DNA of 24,751 bases from Bryobacterales bacterium (GTDB lineage Bacteria > Acidobacteriota > Terriglobia > Bryobacterales > Bryobacteraceae): the NCBI GenBank assembly GCA_016789785.1, contig JAEUQE010000123.1, positions 1-24,751 on the forward strand. Reading direction: 5' to 3'. Shown piece after piece: positions 14,827-21,872 of this stretch (position 1 is the first letter of the stretch; every line of letters begins with the position of its first letter). The translations under genes were made by a program, and so were the position numbers. The notes under the pieces are model-generated. The model was not told where the DNA came from. It saw only the letters and a program-made list of their open reading frames with translations, and made no database searches.

Positions 14827-15318
14827 CTAAACAGGACTGCCGGAGTTCGCCTTCAGACTCCAGAACTTGTCGACGAAGCCCACCATGGAGCCGTCGCTCT
14901 TCTGCAGGTTGTAGCTGAGCTGCAGCTTGTCGAAGTTGAAGCTGATGGACTCGGTGGGAATCGGGTCCCCCGAACCCTCGCCGCTGACGGTGTAGCTCGA
15001 TACGAGAATGTCAGTGAATTCGGCCTTGAAGAAGATTTCCTGCTTGCCGGAAGCCTTTCGGATCTTCATCGTCGCTTTCTTGATGTGCTTGCCGGTGGCG
15101 CAGTGCAGGAACAGCATCGGTGATGCTTTGTCGCAACGCTTGTTGAACTGGAAGTCCTGGAACTGGCACTTGCCGGCGCCGCCGCCGCCCCCGTATGCGA
15201 AAGAGCCGGCTTGCGAAGCGCCGAACGAGTAGGAAAGAAGTTCAATGTGATCGGGCAATTGCTTATCGTTGCTTTCGCCCTTGACCCCGTCGATTTGCAG
15301 AAAGTAGTCGGCTGCCAT
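14827..15318 (-). CDS. hcp: Hcp family type VI secretion tube protein, paralog 4
   Basis: A complete 163-residue Hcp, one residue shorter at the N-terminus (MAADYFLQIDGVKGESNDKQ). Its GVKGESND is closest to the Pseudomonas Hcp1 N-terminal motif. Other particular features are FAYGGGGGAGK preceded by AGS instead of AGA, FQFNKRC instead of FHFNKRC, KASPMLF, MKIRKASG, EIFFKAEF, SGEGSGDP instead of SGQGSGDP, and KANSGSPV. It is the most diverged paralog, and its leader differs from copies 1, 3 and 5. The SD AGGAG lies about 8 nt before the ATG. Confidence 0.92.
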   Translation of the reverse strand: MAADYFLQIDGVKGESNDKQLPDHIELLSYSFGASQAGSFAYGGGGGAGKCQFQDFQFNKRCDKASPMLFLHCATGKHIKKATMKIRKASGKQEIFFKAEFTDILVSSYTVSGEGSGDPIPTESISFNFDKLQLSYNLQKSDGSMVGFVDKFWSLKANSGSPV

Positions 15319-15360
15319 GTCGTTTCTCCTGATTGGTTGATTTTGCAGTTTTTCGTTTCG

Positions 15361-15375
15361 GAGAGGATCCCTCTC
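15361..15375 (-). promoter_or_regulatory. Palindromic leader hairpin of hcp4
   Basis: GAGAGG and CCTCTC arms around a 3-nt loop (15361-15375), 42 nt before the hcp4 start. On the minus strand it is preceded by GTATCTGGTA, resembling the block before GAGG in the hcp1/3/5 leaders, so it may be the diverged equivalent of their leader element. Confidence 0.45.
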
Positions 15376-15460
15376 TACCAGATACTGTGCACAACCGCGC
15401 TGGAACCGCTCACGCTAAACCGCGGGATGTTCCGTTCTCCTCAGAGCCGTGGAAAAACGA

Positions 15461-15490
15461 AAAGGGCAGCGCCCGTGAGCGCCGCCCTTT
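15461..15490 (-). terminator. GGGCAGCGC terminator of hcp5
   Basis: AAAGGGCAGCGC (15461-15472) and GCGCCGCCCTTT (15479-15490) form a 12-bp stem with a 6-nt loop, 26 nt after the hcp5 stop. On the minus strand TCGTTTTT follows. The one mismatch becomes a G-U pair only in minus-strand RNA. Confidence 0.7.
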
Positions 15491-15516
15491 GTTGAATTGT
15501 TTGAGCTTGCCGCCGG

Positions 15517-16011
15517 TTAGACAGGGCTGCCCTGGTTGGCCTTGAGGCTCCAGAACTTGTCCACGAAGCCAACCATCGTACCGTCGCTCTTCTGCAGGTT
15601 GTAGCTGATCTGCAGTTTGTCGAAGTTGAAGCTGATGGACTCGGTGGGAATCGGATCGCCCGAACCCTGGCCGCTGACCGTGTAGCTGGACACCAGAATG
15701 TCCGTAAACTCGGCCTTGAAGTAGATCTCCTGCTTGCCGGAAGCCTTGCGGACCTTCATGGTCGCCTTCTTGATGTGCTTGCCGGTCGCGCAATGCAGGA
15801 AGAGATCCGTGGACGCCTTGTCGCAACGCTTGTTGAAGTGGAAGTCCTGGAACTGGCACTTGCCGGCGCCACCGCCACCACCGTACGCGAAAGCGCCCGC
15901 TTGCGAAGCGCCGAATGAGTAGGAAAGAAGCTCGATGTGGTTGGGCAGTTGTTTGTCTTCGGTTTCGCCCTTGATCCCGTCGAGTTCGAGAAATGCATCA
16001 AATGCAGCCAT
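15517..16011 (-). CDS. hcp: Hcp family type VI secretion tube protein, paralog 5
   Basis: A complete 164-residue Hcp. It shares the paralog 1/3 N-terminus and leader but has Asn24 in QLPNHIELLSYS, KASTDLF at the first variable loop, DILVSSY, and DGTMVG at the second variable loop. Downstream is the best-formed terminator of the array. The 115-bp identity with paralog 3 ends at residue 17, after which synonymous and coding differences appear. Confidence 0.92.
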   Translation of the reverse strand: MAAFDAFLELDGIKGETEDKQLPNHIELLSYSFGASQAGAFAYGGGGGAGKCQFQDFHFNKRCDKASTDLFLHCATGKHIKKATMKVRKASGKQEIYFKAEFTDILVSSYTVSGQGSGDPIPTESISFNFDKLQISYNLQKSDGTMVGFVDKFWSLKANQGSPV

Positions 16012-16046
16012 TGTCTTAAGTCTCCCTGTTGTTCTTGTTTTCGTTC

Positions 16047-16080
16047 GAGGAGGTTGTCGCCTGTCCTCTACATCTAAGAA
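16047..16080 (-). promoter_or_regulatory. Conserved leader element of hcp5
   Basis: Same block as in hcp1 and hcp3; its continuation to the start codon is identical to that of hcp3. The plus-strand reading contains GAGGAGG, so the minus-strand RNA carries CCTCCTC, which could mask or pair with the GGGAG ribosome binding site; that idea is inference. Confidence 0.5.
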
Positions 16081-16141
16081 CGCGGATTCAAGCGAAGCAA
16101 ACCATCACGGTCCCGCAAAAGGAGCATTCTCAGAGACAACG

Positions 16142-16172
16142 AGAGGGCAGCGCCCTGGCAGTGCTGCCCTCT
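16142..16172 (-). terminator. GGGCAGC hairpin downstream of hcp6
   Basis: AGAGGGCAGC (16142-16151) and GCTGCCCTCT (16163-16172) form a perfect 10-bp stem, 86 nt after the hcp6 stop. No T-run follows on the minus strand, so it may be a processing or stability hairpin rather than a terminator. Confidence 0.5.
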
Positions 16173-16236
16173 AAGCCTACGCCTCGTAACGATCTGGTGC
16201 GGTGGTAGCGCAGGCAATCTACTTGCGGCCCCGCCT

Positions 16237-16256
16237 CTCAAAGGGGGGCCTTTGAG
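16237..16256 (-). terminator. Hairpin immediately after hcp6
   Basis: CTCAAAGG (16237-16244) and CCTTTGAG (16249-16256) form a perfect 8-bp stem with a GGGG loop, only 2 nt after the hcp6 stop codon. It is unrelated to the GGGCAGC hairpins. Confidence 0.45.
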
Positions 16257-16258
16257 GC

Positions 16259-16759
16259 CTAGACAGGGCTGCCCTGGTTGGCCTTGAGGCTCCAGAACTT
16301 GTCTACGAAGCCCGCCATCTTGCCGTCCGACTTCTGCAGGTTGTAGCTGATCTGCAGCTTGTCGAAGTTGAAGCTGATGGCCTCGGTGGGAATCGGATCG
16401 CCCGAACCCTGGCCGCTAACCGTGTAGCTCGACACCAGAATGTCGGTGAATTCAGCCTTGAAGTAGATTTCCTGTTTGCCGGAAGCCTTGCGAACCTTCA
16501 TGGTCGCTTTCTTGATGTGTTTGCCTGTGGCGCAGTGCAGGAACAGCGCTGTCGAGGCCTTGTCGCACCGCTTGTTGAAGTGGAAGTCCTGGAACTGACA
16601 TTTGCCAGCGCCGCCGCCACCACCGTATGCGAACGCGCCCGCTTGCGAAGCCCCGAACGAGTAGGACATCAGTTCGATGTGATCGGGTAGTTCCTTATCT
16701 TCTGTCTCACCCTTAATGTCTGGTTCCTGAATCTGCAGGAATGCGTCAAACGAAGCCAT
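16259..16759 (-). CDS. hcp: Hcp family type VI secretion tube protein, paralog 6
   Basis: The first gene of the array in transcription order and the longest copy (166 residues). Two extra residues sit in a changed N-terminus, FLQIQEPDIKGETEDKEL. The first variable loop is KASTALF, the second DGKMAG, and TEAISFNF replaces TESISFNF. Glycine loop and C-terminus match the family. Its leader (about 16760-16835) has a related but diverged form of the copy 1/3/5 block (TAAGAGGTGTAGG, then CCCTCAC) and a GAGGGAGA ribosome binding site. No other secretion gene lies upstream on this strand within the window. Confidence 0.92.
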   Translation of the reverse strand: MASFDAFLQIQEPDIKGETEDKELPDHIELMSYSFGASQAGAFAYGGGGGAGKCQFQDFHFNKRCDKASTALFLHCATGKHIKKATMKVRKASGKQEIYFKAEFTDILVSSYTVSGQGSGDPIPTEAISFNFDKLQISYNLQKSDGKMAGFVDKFWSLKANQGSPV

Positions 16760-17011
16760 TGCCGTATCTCCCTCTGTATTGGTTCTTTTCTTGTTACTTG
16801 TGAGGGACTCGCTGCCCCCCTACACCTCTTAGTGCGCAGCCCCGCCGCGCAATGAACAGGGAAGTCTGGCGTTTTTCAGCAGAGTCTCTTACTTCGCCCG
16901 CGGTTACGCGAAAAGGCCGCGCGGTTGCACCGGCGTCAGCGTCTCAAGAAAGCCTTCGGGCATCACGGAGATCTCCCTCCTCAATGGCTGCAATCGCGGT
17001 ATCGCGCTGGT

Positions 17012-18184
17012 TCAGCCGCGTTTGTTCGCCGGCGTCCAGCGTGCGCGGCCACCCGTTTCCACCAGGAACTTCATCACCTCCTGATGGCAGATCAACTGCG
17101 CATCCATCAGGTGATCCGGAGTATGGAGAAACGGCTGTCCATTGCGCTTCGCCCTCGAAAAACTGTGCGCTGGCGACTCCACGAGCATCGCGAGCGCGCC
17201 GCAGTGCAGATTTAGCGCCGTTTCGAGATTCGGTGGCGACATCCTTTCGCGCGCAGGGTCGGACTCCCTGTCGCGGTCATCCGACTGCTGCAGGCCCGCA
17301 GCGGTCAGCGCCGTCATTACCCGCCGGTAGCATTGCTCGAACTGCGGCGTGAGCGCCGGCTCAATCATGGACCTTAGAGGATGCATGAATGTTGCGCCAG
17401 TATGCATGTTGAGTGTAAGGTCGGGGCGTTCGCGTCCGGCGAGTGCCAGCAGTGCCCGCGTCTCCGGCTGGGCCGCCCCAAGGAAGTCGTCGTGTTGGAT
17501 GTTGACGCCCGCGTCGTTCGGATAACCGCCGGGGAATTGAGTCTTTGCGAAGTCGAGTGGAATGTCGCGCTTGCAGTCGGGCCAGCCGATGAGCGATCCG
17601 TCGGGCTTGCCGCCGGTGTTGAAGTACTCCTGAATCGTGAAGTCCTCGCCCCGGTGACGGATCATTCTGAGCGGAATGCGCGCGCGGCCGTCGACATTCA
17701 CAATGGGGATCAGAATGAGCCGGTCGAGTTTCGTCACCGCGGCCGTAAGTTCCGGCCATAGGCGGCCTCGCAGGTCCGCGCCGGTTTCGATTACCGAGAG
17801 AAGGTTCACCATTCCGGCGATGCCTTCGAACTCGCCGCCGTGGACCGAAGCCATCGCCAGGTAGACGCGCCGTTCGTGATCAGGCCCAAGATAGGCACGC
17901 ACGTCGCCGTAGCCTCGCGAACCGTTGAACGTGGTGGTTCCTCGTCCCCGCCGCGGCTCGCCGTAAGAGACAGCGAGCATCGGCCGCCCTCCCGCCGTCT
18001 TGCCGATGGTCTCCACGCGCCCTTTCTTGACGGTGCTCTTCAGGAAGTCGCGCACTTCCTCCACCGTGGACCGCCAAAACGCCGGAATCTCTCCCGGCTG
18101 GTCAAGGTGGCCGGGCGGGATGCGGAACCGGTTCTCTCCGAAAGCTGCCGCCGCGGCCATAAACGATCTTCGGCTCGGGTTCAA
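17012..18184 (-). CDS. M14-type zinc carboxypeptidase, Tat-exported
   Basis: A 390-residue metallopeptidase of the M14 carboxypeptidase type. Zinc ligands are His115 and Glu118 in SVHGGEFEG, with a third histidine in LNMHTGAT; the likely catalytic glutamate is in MLVESPAHS. The N-terminus NPSRRSFMAAAAAFG is a short twin-arginine signal, predicting export to the periplasm or outside. I prefer the TTG start at 18184 because AAGGAG precedes it by about 8 nt; the frame is open to ATG 18238, and ATG 18205 is another option. Substrates may be peptides or peptidoglycan fragments. Its position beyond the Hcp array could be coincidental. Confidence 0.75.
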   Translation of the reverse strand: MNPSRRSFMAAAAAFGENRFRIPPGHLDQPGEIPAFWRSTVEEVRDFLKSTVKKGRVETIGKTAGGRPMLAVSYGEPRRGRGTTTFNGSRGYGDVRAYLGPDHERRVYLAMASVHGGEFEGIAGMVNLLSVIETGADLRGRLWPELTAAVTKLDRLILIPIVNVDGRARIPLRMIRHRGEDFTIQEYFNTGGKPDGSLIGWPDCKRDIPLDFAKTQFPGGYPNDAGVNIQHDDFLGAAQPETRALLALAGRERPDLTLNMHTGATFMHPLRSMIEPALTPQFEQCYRRVMTALTAAGLQQSDDRDRESDPARERMSPPNLETALNLHCGALAMLVESPAHSFSRAKRNGQPFLHTPDHLMDAQLICHQEVMKFLVETGGRARWTPANKRG

Positions 18185-18255
18185 GATCGTGCTCCTTCCA
18201 TTCATCAGAAATGGGATCCTGCGGCAATCATCACACACCGCGCGATGCGCTGGAC

Positions 18256-18714
18256 CTAAAGAGAAGCCTCGGCCTTGATCACGATGACCTTGTCGAAGCC
18301 CTCCTCAATCGACGGTGCAACCAGCCGCGACGCCATGCGGTCCATCACGTCCTCAGGCACAACGCGAGACCGTGCGTTGTTGCGCGCCTTGCACACCGGC
18401 AAGGGCACGTCGAAATACACAGCCTCCACCTCACAACCGTAGATCTCCGCAATCGCGAGATACGGCCTGCGTTCTGCCCGCGTCAGATGCGTCGCATCCA
18501 CGCAGGTCACCGGACGCCCGGCCTCGATCCGTTGTTTCAGCAGATTCCGCAGCAGTTGGAAAACCCGCCGGTTCCAGCGCTGATCTGTCACATCGTCGAG
18601 TAACAGGCGCCGGATCTCGTCGGAAGATAAGACGGGCAGACCCTGTTGCGACGCCCATGTCGACTTGCCCGATGCAGGCAGCCCTACCAGCAGAAGGATG
18701 CGCGGCCGTTCCAA
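18256..18714 (-). CDS. Small P-loop (polynucleotide kinase-like) protein
   Basis: A 152-residue kinase-like protein. The Walker A motif GLPASGKST sits at residues 11-19, followed by SSDEIRR, and CVDATHLTRAERRPYL (the DATH/N pattern of the polynucleotide/tRNA kinase-like AAA_33 family), with a CKARNNAR lid. It probably phosphorylates a nucleic-acid 5' end, a metabolite, or has another phosphotransfer role; the target is unknown. I place the start at TTG 18714, with GAGG about 6 nt upstream, which leaves 13 bp after the acyl-CoA dehydrogenase stop. A longer frame begins at 18771 but overlaps that gene. It is the last gene of the beta-oxidation operon. Confidence 0.65.
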   Translation of the reverse strand: MERPRILLLVGLPASGKSTWASQQGLPVLSSDEIRRLLLDDVTDQRWNRRVFQLLRNLLKQRIEAGRPVTCVDATHLTRAERRPYLAIAEIYGCEVEAVYFDVPLPVCKARNNARSRVVPEDVMDRMASRLVAPSIEEGFDKVIVIKAEASL

Positions 18715-18727
18715 TGCGCCTCGCCAA

Positions 18728-20500
18728 CTACGATACGACGTAACGCTCGGTGGCGAGCAGTCGCTCGGCAATCCTGCGCCGCGATGTGACGGGATTCACC
18801 GGCTCAAACTTCGTGAAGCGCTTCAGCACCGCGAGATTCGTGCGAAGCGAGTCGCCGGCGGAACTCGCCGCCAGCACGTAACGCGCCGACTTCTCGATCT
18901 CCTCCATCGCCTCGCGCGCGAACACTGCGGACATCTCCGCGGCAAAATCGCCCTTGCCCGCCGCTGCCAGCCGCTTCGTACGCAGATACGTCGACTCAAT
19001 GGCGAACGTGTTCATGCCGATGTCGGTGAGCGCCGCAAGCACTTCCTGCTGCTGTTCGAGATCGTTCAGGAAGGTTTGATACGCAACGCCGAGACAGAAC
19101 AGCATCACCTTCTTCGCGTTGGCCACCATCGCCGCATCGTCCACCGTCGCACCCAGGCCGGGCCCCGAAAGGATCTCGCCCTGCAGCCGCTTCACTGCTT
19201 CCACCAGCGGCAGTTGACCGCGTTGCGCGCGCTTCAACAACATGCCCGTGGCCAGCATGCGATTGATCTCGTTGGTGCCTTCGAAGATGCGGTTGATGCG
19301 CGAATCCCGGTACGCGCGCTCCACCAGGTAGTCCTGATGATAGCCATAGCCGCCATGGATCTGCACGCCTTCATCGGTGACATAGTCGAGCATCTCCGAG
19401 CCGTACACCTTCATGTACGAGCACTCCATGGCGAACTCTTCCACCGCTTTCAACATGCGCTGACTTGCGTCCGGCATATCCCATGAGAACTCGCCGAGCG
19501 CCGCTTCAATCATGCCCACCACGCGATAGCTCATCGTTTCCACTGCGAAGATGCGAATCGCCATCTCCGCCAGTTTGTGCTGGATCATGCCGAACTCTGC
19601 GATGGACTTGCCGAATGCCTTGCGCTCCTTCGCATACTTGAGGCTCGTTTGCAGGACGTGCTTTGCGCCGCCCGTTGCGAAGGGCCCCAGCTTGAAGCGC
19701 CCCATGTTGAGAATGTTGAATGCGATGTGATGCCCTTTTCCCACTTCGCCCAGCACGTTCTCCACTGGCACTTTCACATTGTCGAGATACACCGGAGTGG
19801 TGGATGAGCCCTTGATGCCCATCTTCTTCTCTTCATTGCCCGGCTTCACTCCAGGCCATGTCCGTTCCACCAGAAATGCCGTAAACTTCTCGCCAGCCAC
19901 TTTCGCGAACACGGTGTACAAATCGGCTTGGCCACCGTTGGTGATCCACATCTTCTGCCCGTTGAGCACATAATGCCTGCCGTCATCGGTCAGATCCGCA
20001 CGAGTCTTCGCCGCCAAGGCATCGGACCCGGCCTGCGGCTCACTCAGACAATAGGCCGCCACCATTTCCGCACTGGCCAGCTTCGGCAGATATCGCTGCT
20101 TCTGCTCTTCGGTTCCATAGAACAGCAGGGGCAGTGTGCCGATGCCCGCGTGCGCGCCATGCCACGCCGAGTACGAACCGTCGCGCGACAACCGCTCGGC
20201 GACGATCATCATCGACGTGAGATCCATCTCCATACCACCGAACTTCTCCGGAATCACCACCGCGGTGAGACCAAGTTCGGCGGATTTCTTCAACACTGAG
20301 ACAGCAACGCCAGGCTCCTGATGTTGGATCTTCTCCACGTTCGGAGCGATCTCTTTCTGCCAGAATTCATCCGCGGTCCGTCCAATGGCGATGTGCTCAT
20401 CGGTGAAGTCTTCAGGGGTGTATATCTCTTCCGGCGCTCGCGTTTCCAGTAAGAACGCGCCGCCCTTGGATTTCGGGGTCGCCATTGCGGTGGTTGCCAT
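18728..20500 (-). CDS. Acyl-CoA dehydrogenase, large (VLCAD-like) type
   Basis: FAD-dependent first enzyme of beta-oxidation, oxidising acyl-CoA to trans-2-enoyl-CoA. It has 590 residues, typical of the large family with a C-terminal extension. Visible features: AYCLSEPQAGSDA (FAD/substrate-binding signature), YVLNGQKMWITNGG, the second signature QIHGGYGYHQDY, and RIFEGTNEINR, whose glutamate is the likely catalytic base. The start is the ATG at 20500 with GGAGAG upstream; the frame extends to 20734 but that part overlaps the thiolase gene in another frame. It begins 14 bp after the thiolase stop, so the two form an operon with the kinase. Chain-length preference is not determined. Confidence 0.95.
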   Translation of the reverse strand: MATTAMATPKSKGGAFLLETRAPEEIYTPEDFTDEHIAIGRTADEFWQKEIAPNVEKIQHQEPGVAVSVLKKSAELGLTAVVIPEKFGGMEMDLTSMMIVAERLSRDGSYSAWHGAHAGIGTLPLLFYGTEEQKQRYLPKLASAEMVAAYCLSEPQAGSDALAAKTRADLTDDGRHYVLNGQKMWITNGGQADLYTVFAKVAGEKFTAFLVERTWPGVKPGNEEKKMGIKGSSTTPVYLDNVKVPVENVLGEVGKGHHIAFNILNMGRFKLGPFATGGAKHVLQTSLKYAKERKAFGKSIAEFGMIQHKLAEMAIRIFAVETMSYRVVGMIEAALGEFSWDMPDASQRMLKAVEEFAMECSYMKVYGSEMLDYVTDEGVQIHGGYGYHQDYLVERAYRDSRINRIFEGTNEINRMLATGMLLKRAQRGQLPLVEAVKRLQGEILSGPGLGATVDDAAMVANAKKVMLFCLGVAYQTFLNDLEQQQEVLAALTDIGMNTFAIESTYLRTKRLAAAGKGDFAAEMSAVFAREAMEEIEKSARYVLAASSAGDSLRTNLAVLKRFTKFEPVNPVTSRRRIAERLLATERYVVS

Positions 20501-20514
20501 GTTGGTTCTCTCCT

Positions 20515-21690
20515 TTACATCAATTCGAAGATCCCGGCCGCGCCTTGGCCGCCGCCGACACACATCGTCACCATGCCATACTTTGCTTCCCGCCGTCGCA
20601 TCTCGCGCAGTACCGTTGCGGTGAGCTTCGCTCCCGTGCACCCGAGCGGATGGCCAAGCGCGATCGCGCCGCCATTCACGTTTACGATGCCCGGATCGAG
20701 ACCCGCTTCCCGCATCACGGCGAGTGCCTGGCATGCGAAGGCTTCGTTCAATTCGATCACGCCGATCTGGTCGAGTTTGATGCCCGCCATCGACAGCGCT
20801 TTCGGAATCGCGACCACCGGCCCGATGCCCATGATCTCCGGAGGAACTCCGCCCACCGCGAAGCTCGCATAGCGCGCCATCGGTTTCAGCCCGAGCCGGT
20901 CTGCCTTCTTCGCCGACATGACGATCGCCACTGCCGCCCCATCGCTGGTCTGCGAGGAGTTGCCCGCGGTCACCGTGCCATCGGCGGCGAACACCGGTTT
21001 CAGCTTGGCGAGCGCTTCCAACGAAGTATCGCCGCGCGGCCCTTCATCCTTGTGAAACGTCACCTTCGATGTTTGCGGCTTCCCGTTGGCAAGTGTGGTG
21101 GATTCCACTTCCACCGGTACAATCTCTTCCTCGAACTTGCCTTCAGCCTGCGCCTGCAGCGCGTTCTGGTGACTGCGCAGTGCGAACGCATCGGAGTCCT
21201 CGCGTGACACACTATACTTCGTCCGCAGACGCTCCGCCGTAAGGCCCATCCCCATGTACAATTCGGGCTGATGATCCACGAACCAAGGATTCGGTGCGAA
21301 TTTTGCGCCGGTCATCGGAATCATGCTCATCGATTCGCTGCCGCCGGCGAGGATGATGTCCGCGCCGCCTGCACGAATCCGGTCGGCCGCCATGGCGATG
21401 GCCTGCAAGCCCGACGAGCAGAAACGATTGATGGTCACGCCCGGCACCGTGTGTGGAAGTCCCGCGCGCAACGCGATCACGCGGGCCATGTTCATGCCCG
21501 ACTCGCCTTCCGGCATCGCGCATCCGATGATGCAATCGTCAATCTCGTCCTTCGCGACCTGCGGGTACTTCTCGAGCAGTGCCCGCACCACGGCGGCGCC
21601 CATGTCATCGGGGCGTGTGTTCTTCAGTGTTCCACGGCCCGCACGGCCGGCCGCAGTCCTCAGGCAGTCAATGATGACGGCTTCTTGCAT
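20515..21690 (-). CDS. fadA: Acetyl-CoA acyltransferase (thiolase)
   Basis: Cleaves 3-ketoacyl-CoA to acetyl-CoA and a shortened acyl-CoA, the last step of beta-oxidation. All catalytic residues are present: Cys91 (NRFCSSGLQAIA), His347 (GGAIALGHPLGCTG) and Cys377 (CVGGGQGAAGIFE). At 391 residues it is the standard length. AGGAG precedes the ATG by about 10 nt. It opens the operon thiolase, acyl-CoA dehydrogenase, kinase; the partner hydratase/3-hydroxyacyl-CoA dehydrogenase is not in the window. Divergent promoter space of about 180 bp separates it from the lipoprotein gene. Confidence 0.95.
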   Translation of the reverse strand: MQEAVIIDCLRTAAGRAGRGTLKNTRPDDMGAAVVRALLEKYPQVAKDEIDDCIIGCAMPEGESGMNMARVIALRAGLPHTVPGVTINRFCSSGLQAIAMAADRIRAGGADIILAGGSESMSMIPMTGAKFAPNPWFVDHQPELYMGMGLTAERLRTKYSVSREDSDAFALRSHQNALQAQAEGKFEEEIVPVEVESTTLANGKPQTSKVTFHKDEGPRGDTSLEALAKLKPVFAADGTVTAGNSSQTSDGAAVAIVMSAKKADRLGLKPMARYASFAVGGVPPEIMGIGPVVAIPKALSMAGIKLDQIGVIELNEAFACQALAVMREAGLDPGIVNVNGGAIALGHPLGCTGAKLTATVLREMRRREAKYGMVTMCVGGGQGAAGIFELM

Positions 21691-21782
21691 GGGATGAACA
21701 GGCTCCTGATGTTCCGGAATTGCGGTCGTTCTTTCCGTCCGGACACAACTTTTCTATGATAGTCCTTTGTAAGATTTACCAT

Positions 21783-21802
21783 GACCGCACTGTCTAGCGG
21801 TC
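21783..21802. repeat. Small inverted repeat in the divergent promoter region
   Basis: GACCGC (21783-21788) and GCGGTC (21797-21802) flank 8 nt between the thiolase and lipoprotein starts. It could be an operator for either gene, for example a fatty-acid regulator site, but no known consensus is recognised. Confidence 0.35.
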
Positions 21803-21872
21803 TGTTGAGTGGTGGAGAATCAACGAGTTTCCCTTTGGCGAACTGGATGCAAGAAGCTTTTGCGGAGGAGTG

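Noticed and set aside
12613..16759. CRISPR-like array suggested by the regular periodicity of the hcp region
   Set aside because: The repeated units are about 700 bp, contain full genes and have no short identical repeats with unique spacers.
12613..16759. Phage tail tube or extracellular contractile injection gene cluster
   Set aside because: The glycine loop YGGGGGAGK and the IKGE and VSSYTVSG segments match Hcp, and no sheath, baseplate or terminase gene accompanies the array.
16852..17352. Plus-strand open frame before and overlapping the carboxypeptidase gene
   Set aside because: It overlaps the C-terminus of the M14 gene on the opposite strand, is rich in Arg/Ser/Pro and matches no family.
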